From Caldisericum exile (lineage in GTDB: Bacteria; Caldisericota; Caldisericia; Caldisericales; Caldisericaceae), in NCBI GenBank assembly GCA_002877955.1, contig PNIL01000005.1, positions 1 to 42,285 on the forward strand: a stretch of 42,285 bases of DNA, in the 5' to 3' direction. Under the pieces are notes generated by a model that had not been told where the DNA came from, made no database searches, and was given only the letters and a program-made list of their open reading frames with translations. Both the position numbers and the translations under genes were made by a program. Numbering within the stretch: the stretch's first letter is position 1; each line of letters begins with the position of its first letter. Shown piece after piece: positions 16,815 through 25,213 of the stretch.

Positions 16815-18554
16815 TCACATATGCTCTTTCTTCTCAATTCCCATTAGGTCAAAAAGAAAGCCCAAAACAATCAAAGAAGCCTTAACTAAAATGAAACGCT
16901 TTGTCCTCACTTTTGGGTTTTCCTCACCTAAAACTCTGTAATTTTGATAAAAGAAATTTATGTCCCTTGCAATATCCAATGTAAAAGTGGGAATTCTATG
17001 AACAGCGTAATCTAAAGAAATATCATCAAGTATTGAATTTAGATAGAAAATACTATTAAAGATTCTTCTTTCAACTGGATCTATAGGTTCGTTAAATGCA
17101 GAGTCAAAATCCAAAAACTCAACACCCCTTTTTTTTGCCTCTTCTACGATATTGTGTAACCTTGCATAGGTATACTGTACATAGAATACAGGGTTATCAA
17201 ACGATTGTTTAAGTGCAAGATCAATGTCAAAATTAAGATGGGTATCCGCACTTTTCATAAGGAAAAAGAATCTTGCTGCATCTTTCCCAACTTTTTCAAT
17301 AAGATCGCTTAATGGGTAAAATTTTCCTGTATGCTTTGACATCATTACTTCAACACCATTTTCAAAGAAATGAACGATTTGATACAGGATTACATCGAGA
17401 AAATCACCGCCAATACCAACACCTTCAAGAAGTGCTTTCATCGTAATAACATGCCCAAAGTGGTCTGCACCCCAAACATCAATTGCTTTTGAGTGTCCAC
17501 GTTTAAATTTATCAACATGGTATGCAATATCTGTCAAGGTATATGTTGGCTCACCCGTTGCCTTTACAAGAACTCTATCCTTGTCATCTTTAAACTGAGT
17601 CGCCTTAAACCACCAAGCACCATCCTTCTTGTAAAGAAGATTTCTTTCCTTTAACACAGAGAGTACTTGAGAAAGACGCTCAGGAATTTCTAAATCTTCT
17701 TCTACTTTTACGAGTTTCCCTTCATAAAGTGAAGATTCAAAGAAAACATTATCGTAATAAACACCAAATAGCCTTAATGATTCTAAAATACTTGGAAAGT
17801 CAAATTTTAAATTTTTCCTAAGAGTTTTAAGTTCTTCAATATTAGAATTGGCATCTCCAAGAAGGATATACTCGCCAAGAATTTTAAAAACCTCAATTTG
17901 CTTCTTGTAATCATAATGCAAAAATCTATCTTTGAAAATTTCTGTAAGCACATCGGCAATTCGCTTGATGTAGTCGCCTGCATAACCTTCTTCGGGAAAC
18001 TCTAATTCTTTTCCAAAATTTTTAAGATACCAGTATCGGATAGATTGTGCAAACAGATCCATTTTGTTTCCCGCATCATTTACATAATATTCTTTTTCAA
18101 CTTCATAACCACGACTCTTTAAAACATTCGAAACAACATCACCTATTACAGCACCACGACCGTTTCCTACATGAAGTGGACCTGTGGGATTTGCGGAAAC
18201 GAATTCAACCTGAATTTTTTTATCTAAAGGTTCTTTTATGAAATATTTGCTTTTTTTATCTAAAAGTTCTTTAAGGAATTCTTTGTAAAATGTATTTCCA
18301 AGTTTTATGTTTATATAGCCACCATCATTTGAAAGGTTTTCAAAATATGGAAGATTAAGGTATTTTATAAGCTCATCTGAAATGTCTTTCGGCGACTTTT
18401 TTAATGCCTTTGCTAACTTGAAGGATATGTTCAGTGAAAAGTCACCAAAATTTTCAGGTGCAATAAGCAACTTAAAGTTTTTATCGTAATCAACATATTT
18501 CAGAGGCTCGGAGAGAGCCTCTGAAATTTCATTTTGTAGTTTATATATGTTCAT
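16815..18554 (-). CDS. argS: Arginine--tRNA ligase
   Basis: Class I synthetase that charges tRNA-Arg. The N-terminal additional domain (residues about 1-100) is followed by the signature block VEFVSANPTGPLHVGNGRGA, with HVGN (128-131) as the HIGH motif, and by the MMSKHTG motif that stands in for KMSKS near residue 400. A C-terminal helical anticodon-binding domain of the DALR type follows. Length 579 residues is normal. The start at 18554 overlaps the gcvPB stop by four bases (ATGA). Having a housekeeping synthetase between glycine-cleavage genes and sugar transferases is not functionally meaningful as far as I can tell. Confidence 0.96.
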   Translation of the reverse strand: MNIYKLQNEISEALSEPLKYVDYDKNFKLLIAPENFGDFSLNISFKLAKALKKSPKDISDELIKYLNLPYFENLSNDGGYINIKLGNTFYKEFLKELLDKKSKYFIKEPLDKKIQVEFVSANPTGPLHVGNGRGAVIGDVVSNVLKSRGYEVEKEYYVNDAGNKMDLFAQSIRYWYLKNFGKELEFPEEGYAGDYIKRIADVLTEIFKDRFLHYDYKKQIEVFKILGEYILLGDANSNIEELKTLRKNLKFDFPSILESLRLFGVYYDNVFFESSLYEGKLVKVEEDLEIPERLSQVLSVLKERNLLYKKDGAWWFKATQFKDDKDRVLVKATGEPTYTLTDIAYHVDKFKRGHSKAIDVWGADHFGHVITMKALLEGVGIGGDFLDVILYQIVHFFENGVEVMMSKHTGKFYPLSDLIEKVGKDAARFFFLMKSADTHLNFDIDLALKQSFDNPVFYVQYTYARLHNIVEEAKKRGVEFLDFDSAFNEPIDPVERRIFNSIFYLNSILDDISLDYAVHRIPTFTLDIARDINFFYQNYRVLGEENPKVRTKRFILVKASLIVLGFLFDLMGIEKKEHM

Positions 18555-19996
18555 TTTTCTTTATACACTAAAATTGGTTCTCTGTTTGCTTTCACCTCAT
18601 CAGGTCTTGAAACATAAGTTATATGAGGCGCTTCCTTAAGAAGTTCTGGATTTGTTTTAGCTTCATTAGAAATCTTTATCATTGCATCAATAAATTCGTC
18701 AATTGTCTCTTTTCCTTCAGATTCGGTTGGCTCGACCATGATTGTTTCTTGAGCATAGGGTTCGAAATGCGGGAAGTAAATTGTTGGGGGATGGAAGCCA
18801 TAATCAATAAGCCTCTTTGCAATATCAAGTGTCTTAACTCCGTATTCTTTATAGTCTCTTCCCGTAAGGACACACTCATGCATGCAGAATCTGTCGTAGG
18901 CAGGCCTATAATACTTTTTGAGTTTTGCAAGGACATAATTTGCATTAATAACAGAAGTTTCTGAAACCATTTTTAAGCCATCATTACCCATTGAGAGAAT
19001 CCACGCATATGCCTTTACAAGCACCGTAAAATTGCCAAAGAAGGCTTTTACTCTGCCAATAGATTTACGAGGTTCCTCAAGCCCAAAGTATTTTCCACAA
19101 TTACAAACCAAAGGTGATGGTAGAAATTCAGCAAGATTCTTTTTAACACCTACAGCACCAGAGCCAGGACCTCCAGAACCATGAGGAGTTGAGAAGGTTT
19201 TATGAAGGTTAAGATGCACTATATCAAAACCTGCATCTCCAGGACGAACAATCCCCAAAAGTGCATTGAGATTTGCACCATCGTAGTAAAGAAGCCCACC
19301 TTGTGAATGAACAACCTCTGCAATTTCTTGAATTTGTCTTTCAAAAAGTCCAACAGTATTTGGGTTAGTAAGCATTAAACCTGCAGTATCTTCATCCATC
19401 TTAGCCTTAAGGTCATCAAGATCAATATTTCCAACTTCATTTGACTTCACCTCAACAACCTTAAACCCAGCCATTGCAGAAGAAGCAGGGTTTGTGCCAT
19501 GAGCAGAATCAGGGACAAGCATTTTGCTTCGAGATTTGCCTTGATCTTCAAAATACTTTCGCATGATAAGAACACCAACAAGTTCACCATGAGCACCTGC
19601 AGATGGCATAAGAGTGAATCTATCCATACCTGTTATTTCCTTGAGTGCCTCTTCAAGTTCATACATGAGCCTCAAGTTACCTTGAACAAATTCAAGCGGA
19701 GAAAATGGATGAGCCTGCGTAAAATTATCGAGACTTGCAAGATATTCATTTACCTTCGGATTGTACTTCATTGTACAACTTCCCAAAGGATAAAAACCAT
19801 CGTCAACTCCGTAATTCAACTTCGAAAGTTTTGTAAAGTGTCTTACAACATCAACTTCTGAAACCTCAGGGAGTTCCTTTTTAGCCTTTGATAGTGCATA
19901 TTCTGGAATTAAATCCTCTACAGCACCATCAAACTCGTCTTTCTTTATCGAATAACCAACACGTCCTTTAACGCTTTTTTCATATATGAGTTTCAT
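18551..19996 (-). CDS. gcvPB: Glycine dehydrogenase (decarboxylating) subunit 2
   Basis: The PLP-binding half of the two-subunit P-protein. The lysine motif NLHKTFSTPHGSGGPGSG near residue 265 is intact, and GSCTMKYNPKVNE near residue 72 matches the subunit. Length 481 residues fits the split form found in archaea, Thermotogae and many anaerobes, rather than the 950-residue fused enzyme. It starts four bases after gcvPA ends. Together with gcvPA and gcvH it oxidises glycine and loads the aminomethyl group on lipoyl-GcvH; GcvT and the dihydrolipoyl dehydrogenase are not in the window. Confidence 0.96.
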   Translation of the reverse strand: MKLIYEKSVKGRVGYSIKKDEFDGAVEDLIPEYALSKAKKELPEVSEVDVVRHFTKLSKLNYGVDDGFYPLGSCTMKYNPKVNEYLASLDNFTQAHPFSPLEFVQGNLRLMYELEEALKEITGMDRFTLMPSAGAHGELVGVLIMRKYFEDQGKSRSKMLVPDSAHGTNPASSAMAGFKVVEVKSNEVGNIDLDDLKAKMDEDTAGLMLTNPNTVGLFERQIQEIAEVVHSQGGLLYYDGANLNALLGIVRPGDAGFDIVHLNLHKTFSTPHGSGGPGSGAVGVKKNLAEFLPSPLVCNCGKYFGLEEPRKSIGRVKAFFGNFTVLVKAYAWILSMGNDGLKMVSETSVINANYVLAKLKKYYRPAYDRFCMHECVLTGRDYKEYGVKTLDIAKRLIDYGFHPPTIYFPHFEPYAQETIMVEPTESEGKETIDEFIDAMIKISNEAKTNPELLKEAPHITYVSRPDEVKANREPILVYKEK

Positions 19997-20000
19997 AGTA

Positions 20001-21335
20001 TCACCTTCCTAAGGTTTCTACAATTCTATCAAGGTCATCCTTGCTAAAGATTTCAGTTACAGCGAAAAGATATGAATTCACAAGCCCAGTAAAGAAAATG
20101 CTTAGTTTAAGCGGTGGAATTACGCTAATTTTTTTCAATCTTTCTTTTATTTCAAGTTCTTCAAGGTCAGTTTCAACTACAAATTCATTAAAGAAAGGAT
20201 AATCAATACCCTTAAAGTGTCCTGTTTGTAGAAGTCTTGATCTTAAATAATGAGAGGCTTTTATGTTATATGTTGCCAAATTATAAAGACCTTCTTTTCC
20301 AAAGAGAGAAAGATATGCATCAATTGCATAGAGATTTAAGTTATGGCTCGTACAGAGATTCGACGTTGCCTTTTCACGCTTTATATCTTGTTCTCTTGAG
20401 CGTAATGTCATAACAAAGGCACGTTTCCCATTTCTATCAACTGTCTCCCCTGCAATTCTTCCTGGTAGCTGTCTAATAAAATCCATTTTGGTTGCAAGGT
20501 AACCGTTATAAGGACCACCAAAATTAAGGTCAATACCAAAAGACTGCGCTTCGCCAGAGACAATATCAACACCTAAATCCTTTGGTGATTTAAGGAGAGC
20601 AAGACTTAAACTTTCCACAACAACCTGTAGAGAGAGCGCGCCAAACTCATGTGCTAATTTTGAAAACGCTTCGACATCTTCAATACCACCAAAAAAGTTT
20701 GGATTTTGAACTACAATAACAGCGGTTTCTTTATTTAAGAGATCTTTAACAACATTAACATCAGTTAGATTATCCTTGTATGGAATTTCAACAATTTCAG
20801 TTTTGTGGGGTGCAACATATGTCTTTATTGTTTCCATATATTGTGGATGAAGCAATTTAGAAACAACAATCCTATTTTTTCCTGTAAGTCTCATTGCCAT
20901 TAAAACTGCTTCGGCAGTTGCAGATGCGCCATCATATATAGAAGGAACAACAGCATCAAAACCAGTAAGTCTTGATAGGTGTGTTTGAACTTCAAACATA
21001 GTTTGAAGCGTACCCTGCGCAAGTTCAGGTTGATATGGAGTATATGCAGTATAAAATTCTTCTCGTGCAAGGATTGTCTTAATAACAGAAGGCACAAAGT
21101 GCTTATAAGAACCTGCCCCTACAAGAGGCTTTAAGGATGCAAAATCAACATTTTCTCTCTCTATCCCTCTGATGTAAGCTATTAGTTCGTCTTCAGAAAG
21201 AGGACCTTTTATTTTTAAATCACCCTTGAATCTTAAATCTTTTGGAATATCACTAATAAGTTCCTCAAATGAGGAAACGCCAATTTCTTTTAGCATTTCC
21301 TCAAGTTGTTCCTTAGTGTTAGGAATGTACCTCAT
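20001..21335 (-). CDS. gcvPA: Glycine dehydrogenase (decarboxylating) subunit 1
   Basis: Partner of GcvPB in the two-subunit P-protein; it lacks the PLP lysine but shares the fold-type I architecture and helps form the active site. Conserved features are RYIPNT at the start, FVPSVIKTILAREEFYTAYTPYQPE and QGTLQTMFEVQT near residues 97-133, and SNLCTSHNL near the C-terminal third. Length 444 residues is typical. It begins three bases after gcvH ends; the spacing suggests equal expression of the three subunits. Confidence 0.96.
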   Translation of the reverse strand: MRYIPNTKEQLEEMLKEIGVSSFEELISDIPKDLRFKGDLKIKGPLSEDELIAYIRGIERENVDFASLKPLVGAGSYKHFVPSVIKTILAREEFYTAYTPYQPELAQGTLQTMFEVQTHLSRLTGFDAVVPSIYDGASATAEAVLMAMRLTGKNRIVVSKLLHPQYMETIKTYVAPHKTEIVEIPYKDNLTDVNVVKDLLNKETAVIVVQNPNFFGGIEDVEAFSKLAHEFGALSLQVVVESLSLALLKSPKDLGVDIVSGEAQSFGIDLNFGGPYNGYLATKMDFIRQLPGRIAGETVDRNGKRAFVMTLRSREQDIKREKATSNLCTSHNLNLYAIDAYLSLFGKEGLYNLATYNIKASHYLRSRLLQTGHFKGIDYPFFNEFVVETDLEELEIKERLKKISVIPPLKLSIFFTGLVNSYLFAVTEIFSKDDLDRIVETLGR

Positions 21336-21338
21336 AGG

Positions 21339-21725
21339 CTATTCTCTTCTGTACTCTTCGTATGCTTTTGCATCCATTAACTCTTTTAACTCTTCTGGAT
21401 TTTCCATTTTGATCTTAAAAAGCCATCCTTCACCGTACGGATCTTTATTAAGAAGCGATGGATCAGAGATAACCGCTTTATTAACTTCAACAATTTCCCC
21501 AGAGATTGGTGCATAAATGTCAGAAGCAGCCTTTACAGATTCAACCGTAGTAACAGTATCTTCCTTCTTTACCTTTTTCCCTAATGTTACTTCACCTACA
21601 TACACAACATCACCCAACTTATCTTGCGCATAATCGGTGATACCAACAACGGCAATATCCCCTTCTACCTTAACCCACTCATCGTTTTTTGAATAGTAAA
21701 GACCTTCCACGACTTTATAAGCCAT
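21339..21725 (-). CDS. gcvH: Glycine cleavage system H protein
   Basis: Lipoyl carrier protein. The attachment site is VESVKAASD with Lys65. Start is well supported by GGAGGT about six bases upstream of the ATG. Length 128 residues is normal. It is the first gene of the gcv block and the only one in the long minus-strand directon preceded by a gap (83 bases after rsmA), where promoter-like elements are seen. No glycine riboswitch is apparent in so short a leader. Confidence 0.95.
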   Translation of the reverse strand: MAYKVVEGLYYSKNDEWVKVEGDIAVVGITDYAQDKLGDVVYVGEVTLGKKVKKEDTVTTVESVKAASDIYAPISGEIVEVNKAVISDPSLLNKDPYGEGWLFKIKMENPEELKELMDAKAYEEYRRE

Positions 21726-21761
21726 ATTCTACCTCCTTAAAGTGTAATTAATATACTTCCA

Positions 21762-21776
21762 TGTCAAGAAATTATA
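21762..21776 (-). promoter_or_regulatory. Promoter-like elements ahead of gcvH
   Basis: Reading the minus strand, TATAAT (21776-21771) is followed at once by a perfect TTGACA (21767-21762). TATAAT would start a transcript about 40 bases before gcvH. TTGACA has TACACT 15 bases downstream, which would give a transcript starting just before the ribosome site. Either could make gcv partly independent of rsmA. Confidence 0.4.
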
Positions 21777-21808
21777 ATACAAATCATGGAAAATTAGAAA
21801 TTACTTAT

Positions 21809-22618
21809 TCAAGGTTCTGTATTTAATTTCTCAAATAGAGAATAAATTGCAAAAAATTCATCTGCGCTAACATCTTCTGGGCGGACATTTTCATTTAAAC
21901 CAAGGTCTTTAAAAATTTTTGAAAAATCAAAGTTATAAAACTCACTTAAGGTTGTTAAAAGTTTCTTTCTTCGGCGATTAAACGCCTTGTGAACAAATTG
22001 CAAAAATCCTTGATAAGTCTCTCTAAATTCTCTTATTCGTTTTAACTCAATAAGAGAAGAATACACATCAGGCCTTGGAATAAAAAAATTCGGAGGGAAA
22101 CGCTTATGGAATTTTACCTCAAAGAAAAACTTTGCAAATACAGTTATTGAGCCATAATCTTTTGTTTTTATATTTGAAACTAATCTTTTTGCAAATTCAT
22201 CCTGAACAAGGAACACTGCTCGACTAAGTTTAGATTTTGCAACTTTCATGATAAGCTCGGATGTAATGTAGTAAGGAATATTTCCGTAAATTTCACTTGC
22301 ATCAAACTGGTTAAAATCTACGGTAAGTGCATCGGCCAAAATAAAAGAGACATTTGGAATTGGATTTTCTTCGTAAAATTGGACAAATCTCTTATCCAAC
22401 TCTATTGCATAGATGTGTTTAGAAAATTGAGCAATATTTCTTGTTAAAAATGCAAAACCAGGACCTATCTCTATATAAGACTCATCTTTTGAGGGATTAA
22501 TTGCTTCCACAATAAAATTAAGGGCAGATGAAGAAACAAGAAAATTCTGCCCCAATCTTTTTGATGCCTTAAAGTTGTACTTATCTATCAGTAATTTAAC
22601 TTCCCTTGAAATTTCCAT
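21809..22618 (-). CDS. rsmA: 16S rRNA (adenine1518/1519-N6)-dimethyltransferase
   Basis: KsgA/Dim1 family enzyme that dimethylates two adjacent adenosines in the 3' hairpin of 16S rRNA during small-subunit assembly. The start block KRLGQNFL and SAM site IEIGPGFAFLTRNIA (residues 50-63) are clear, and the catalytic NIPY is at 113-116. The C-terminal domain holds the family's HKAFNRRRKKLLTTL. Length 269 residues is normal. The start overlaps the 3D-domain gene by 31 bases. The preceding YabE-like gene gives the same neighbour pair as in Bacillus and relatives, where rnmV lies between them. Confidence 0.95.
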   Translation of the reverse strand: MEISREVKLLIDKYNFKASKRLGQNFLVSSSALNFIVEAINPSKDESYIEIGPGFAFLTRNIAQFSKHIYAIELDKRFVQFYEENPIPNVSFILADALTVDFNQFDASEIYGNIPYYITSELIMKVAKSKLSRAVFLVQDEFAKRLVSNIKTKDYGSITVFAKFFFEVKFHKRFPPNFFIPRPDVYSSLIELKRIREFRETYQGFLQFVHKAFNRRRKKLLTTLSEFYNFDFSKIFKDLGLNENVRPEDVSADEFFAIYSLFEKLNTEP

Positions 22619-23577
22619 TTACCATCAAGAATATAAACTCTTACTTTTCTTACACCCCACCTACTTGCCTCATAGGGATAATAGAAAAAAACATCTATTC
22701 TATTCCCTTTAATAGCGCCTCCCGTATCACCTGCAATAGCATAGCCATAACCTTCAACATAAAGGAGAGTTCCCATAGGAATAACTGTCGGGTCAACTGC
22801 AACAATACCAAAGCTGCTTCGTAAGCCTGATGCAGTCATCCAAGGGTTGGAATCTGTTTCTCCAATAGTTGGTGAGTAAGCAGTTGCAATAGCATCAAAG
22901 GACTTAACATATTCTTTGGGCGGATTCGCTGTGCCCTCAACATAGGTTTTAGTAATAGGCATTTTTGTAATTTTTTCATAAATAAAATCTTCTCTTATTT
23001 TATCGCCACCAAAATAAATCTCCTTATAATGGAGTTCTTTTACGCCATTTTCTCCATCTTGCTTTAAATAAATCATACCACTTGCAACCATTGGATCCTT
23101 TACATAAATAGTTTTGTATGGTATGCTTACCTTTACAATTTTTTCTTTTTCTTGATACCTCTTAATAATAAGTTTGTTTGAGTTTAGCTCAGAGTTAAGA
23201 GGAATACTAATGTAATCTTTGTCTCCCAACGTAATGCCAATGCTTTCAAGGAAATCAGAAACAACTACCTTAGTTGTATAATAAATTTTTGTTTGCTTAT
23301 CAATAGTAACTTCAATAGGACGAGATCGCATAATTGTTATTTTCCCGGAATCGAAAGACTCATTTAAATTGGGTACAACGATGTCTTCGGGGCGTGTTGT
23401 CAAATGTGCCTTCGATAAAACTTCTGATACGGTGAGTTCCTTGAAAGAAAGAACCTGGTAAATCTTATAGTCTGCTGTATCAGTTATTGTATAAACATGT
23501 CCAAAAGAAAACAGGAAGACAAAAGTAAGAAATATTACTATAATTAAAGTTTTAACTATTTTTTCTACCATAACCAT
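22588..23577 (-). CDS. YabE-like secreted protein: DUF348, G5 and 3D domains
   Basis: About 329 residues. An N-terminal membrane/signal segment (about residues 6-25) is followed by two DUF348 units (the second around VTIDKQTKIYYTTKVVVSDFLESIGI), a G5 region, and a C-terminal 3D domain. The 3D domain shows ATAYSPT, GIVAVDPTVIPMGTLLYVEGYG and AGDTGGAIKGNRIDVFF with the expected aspartates of a lytic-transglycosylase-like (RlpA/MltA) double-psi barrel. The likely role is peptidoglycan cleavage outside the membrane. I choose ATG 23577 because AAGGAGAGG sits just upstream; an earlier in-frame start at 23622 would overlap the previous gene by 71 bases. ATG 23571 is also possible. Confidence 0.88.
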   Translation of the reverse strand: MVMVEKIVKTLIIVIFLTFVFLFSFGHVYTITDTADYKIYQVLSFKELTVSEVLSKAHLTTRPEDIVVPNLNESFDSGKITIMRSRPIEVTIDKQTKIYYTTKVVVSDFLESIGITLGDKDYISIPLNSELNSNKLIIKRYQEKEKIVKVSIPYKTIYVKDPMVASGMIYLKQDGENGVKELHYKEIYFGGDKIREDFIYEKITKMPITKTYVEGTANPPKEYVKSFDAIATAYSPTIGETDSNPWMTASGLRSSFGIVAVDPTVIPMGTLLYVEGYGYAIAGDTGGAIKGNRIDVFFYYPYEASRWGVRKVRVYILDGKWKFQGKLNY

Positions 23578-24214
23578 TCCTCTCCTTAAGCAATTTTTCA
23601 ATTGACTCAAGTCTTTCTTCAATGCTTCGCAAACTTCTTACAATTTCTCCAAGAAAATCAACATCAAAATCCTTAAAAGATGCTGTTTGCTCAAGATCTT
23701 CTGAGTCAAAATCATCCAAAGAGTTTATTTGCGAAATTAAAGAAAGCTTATTTTTTGTTCGCGTTTCCTTCTGTGTAATATTACCTTCAATCTTCTTGAG
23801 GAAAATAGTCGGGAAGAAATAATAAACCCCGTTATCCTCAACCTCAAGGCGTGCAAGTTCACAAAAATTCACTAAAGATGACGGTGAAATTTGATACATA
23901 TCTCTTGTTGGGAGAACAATAAGGACTGAAAGTTTCTTATGCTCGGGGTTTGGTTTATTTAAAAAATCAAGAATCACTTTCTTACTTATTTTTATCCCTT
24001 CGTCCCACATAATCTGTCTTGCAATTTCTGGAAAAGCTTGCCTAAAACTTTTATCAACATCCTCAACAAAATAGAGTAAAAATAACGAATATTTGGTCTC
24101 TAAAATTGCTGCATTTTTTTCTATCGGGACCACCTTTAAAACACTTTCACCAAAATATTTTTTTATTACATTTTTTGCAAACATTAAGGCTCCATTTAAT
24201 GTTTTTATTTTCAT
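23552..24214 (-). CDS. Unknown protein with C-terminal coiled-coil
   Basis: 220 residues, no signal peptide, no membrane helix, and no family I recognise. Residues about 1-120 are a mixed strand and helix region (hydrophobic strands such as AAILETKYSLFLLYFVEDV and LSVLIVLP). Residues 150-185 are acidic and low in complexity. Residues about 190-214 form a short coiled-coil with SLRSIEERLESIEKLLKER. GGAAGGTGATGAG before the ATG supports the start. It is the first gene of the long minus-strand directon, overlapping the YabE-like gene by 26 bases with the start chosen there. The first part loosely recalls a nuclease-like or restriction-like domain, but I cannot support that. Confidence 0.7.
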   Translation of the reverse strand: MKIKTLNGALMFAKNVIKKYFGESVLKVVPIEKNAAILETKYSLFLLYFVEDVDKSFRQAFPEIARQIMWDEGIKISKKVILDFLNKPNPEHKKLSVLIVLPTRDMYQISPSSLVNFCELARLEVEDNGVYYFFPTIFLKKIEGNITQKETRTKNKLSLISQINSLDDFDSEDLEQTASFKDFDVDFLGEIVRSLRSIEERLESIEKLLKERNGYGRKNS

Positions 24215-24237
24215 CTCATCACCTTCCTAAACTCTTT

Positions 24238-24266
24238 AGTTTAGCATATTTCTAAGAAAATAACAA
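24238..24266 (-). promoter_or_regulatory. Promoter of the 24214-to-9027 directon
   Basis: On the minus strand, TTGTTA (24266-24261) and TAAACT (24243-24238) are separated by 17 bases. The inferred start point is about 15-20 bases ahead of the ATG at 24214, leaving room for its ribosome site. Confidence 0.5.
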
Positions 24267-24331
24267 GTGTAGTAAAAACACTTTACAAATCCTTATACGT
24301 TTAAAATTTCATAAAATTATTTTATTGTTTT

Positions 24332-24361
24332 TTGTGAATTTAGTGTGAATTTCTATATAAT
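24332..24361 (+). promoter_or_regulatory. Promoter of the degV gene
   Basis: TTGTGA (24332-24337) and a perfect TATAAT (24356-24361) with an 18-base spacer. The inferred transcript starts just before AGGAGGT, so the 5' untranslated region is only about a dozen bases. Confidence 0.6.
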
Positions 24362-24379
24362 TGAGCATAGGAGGTTAAT

Positions 24380-25213
24380 ATGATTAAAATAGTCGTTGAC
24401 TCAACAGGTTATATACCACAGGAAATCATAGAAAAGTACGATATAAAAGTTGTACCACTTAAAGTAAGGTTTGGAAATGTGGAATTTAAAGAAACAGATA
24501 TATCTGTAGAGGAATTTTATAGAAGACTTACCTCATCAACTGAGCTTCCCAAAACTTCACAACCCTCCCCACAGGATTTCATGGAAGTATACAAACCTCT
24601 CATTGATGAAGGGCACGAAATAATTTCAATTCATCTTTCCCAAAAGATTTCTGGGACAATAAATTCTGCAAGAGTTGCAATAGAATTACTCAAAACCAAC
24701 AAGATTCGAATTGTAGACTCAATGAGCACAACATTTTCTCTTAGATTTTTGGCAGAGTTTGCACTTTCACTAATTGAAAAAGGCCTTCCATTTGAGGAAG
24801 TTTATAAGGAAACAGTTAATGCAGTAAATAGAATTTACAATAGATTTGTTTTATATCACTTAAAATATCTTGTTGAAGGTGGAAGACTCAGCAAAGCCGG
24901 GGGATTGCTCGGAGATATACTAAATATAAAACCAATTTTATCTTTTACAAATGGCGAAGTGAAAATAGAAAGTGTTGCAAGATCCTTGAATAAGGCAAAA
25001 GATGTGCTTCTCAAATTTGTTAAAGAAATCAGTGATACCAAAGGCATTGATAGACTTGCGATAATTCACGGAATAAATAGCGATGTAAAAGAGTTTGAAG
25101 AAAAGCTAAAGGAGAGCGTTAATGTCCCAATTGAGAAAATGCTTTGTGGTGCAGTTATAGGAGTTTATGCAGGACCTGAGTGGATAGGAGTAGGAATTTT
25201 CGGTAAGACTTAA
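24380..25213 (+). CDS. DegV family fatty-acid-binding protein
   Basis: 277 residues. It opens with the DegV signature VVDSTGYIPQEIIEKYDIKVVPL and continues with TSQPSPQDFMEVY (residues about 56-68) and HLSQKISGTINSARVA, where family members place the fatty acid carboxylate. The EGGRLSKAGGLLGDILNIKPIL block near residue 165 is also typical. DegV proteins bind fatty acids and, as FakB, present them to a FakA kinase; no FakA gene is in this window, so the role is inferred. AGGAGGT precedes the ATG. The gene stands alone on plus; its stop overlaps the convergent inositol monophosphatase-family gene by four bases. Confidence 0.93.
   Translation: MIKIVVDSTGYIPQEIIEKYDIKVVPLKVRFGNVEFKETDISVEEFYRRLTSSTELPKTSQPSPQDFMEVYKPLIDEGHEIISIHLSQKISGTINSARVAIELLKTNKIRIVDSMSTTFSLRFLAEFALSLIEKGLPFEEVYKETVNAVNRIYNRFVLYHLKYLVEGGRLSKAGGLLGDILNIKPILSFTNGEVKIESVARSLNKAKDVLLKFVKEISDTKGIDRLAIIHGINSDVKEFEEKLKESVNVPIEKMLCGAVIGVYAGPEWIGVGIFGKT

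Noticed and set aside
21726-21808. Glycine riboswitch before gcvH
   Set aside because: The gap is only 83 bases, AT-rich, and shows none of the conserved purine-rich cores.
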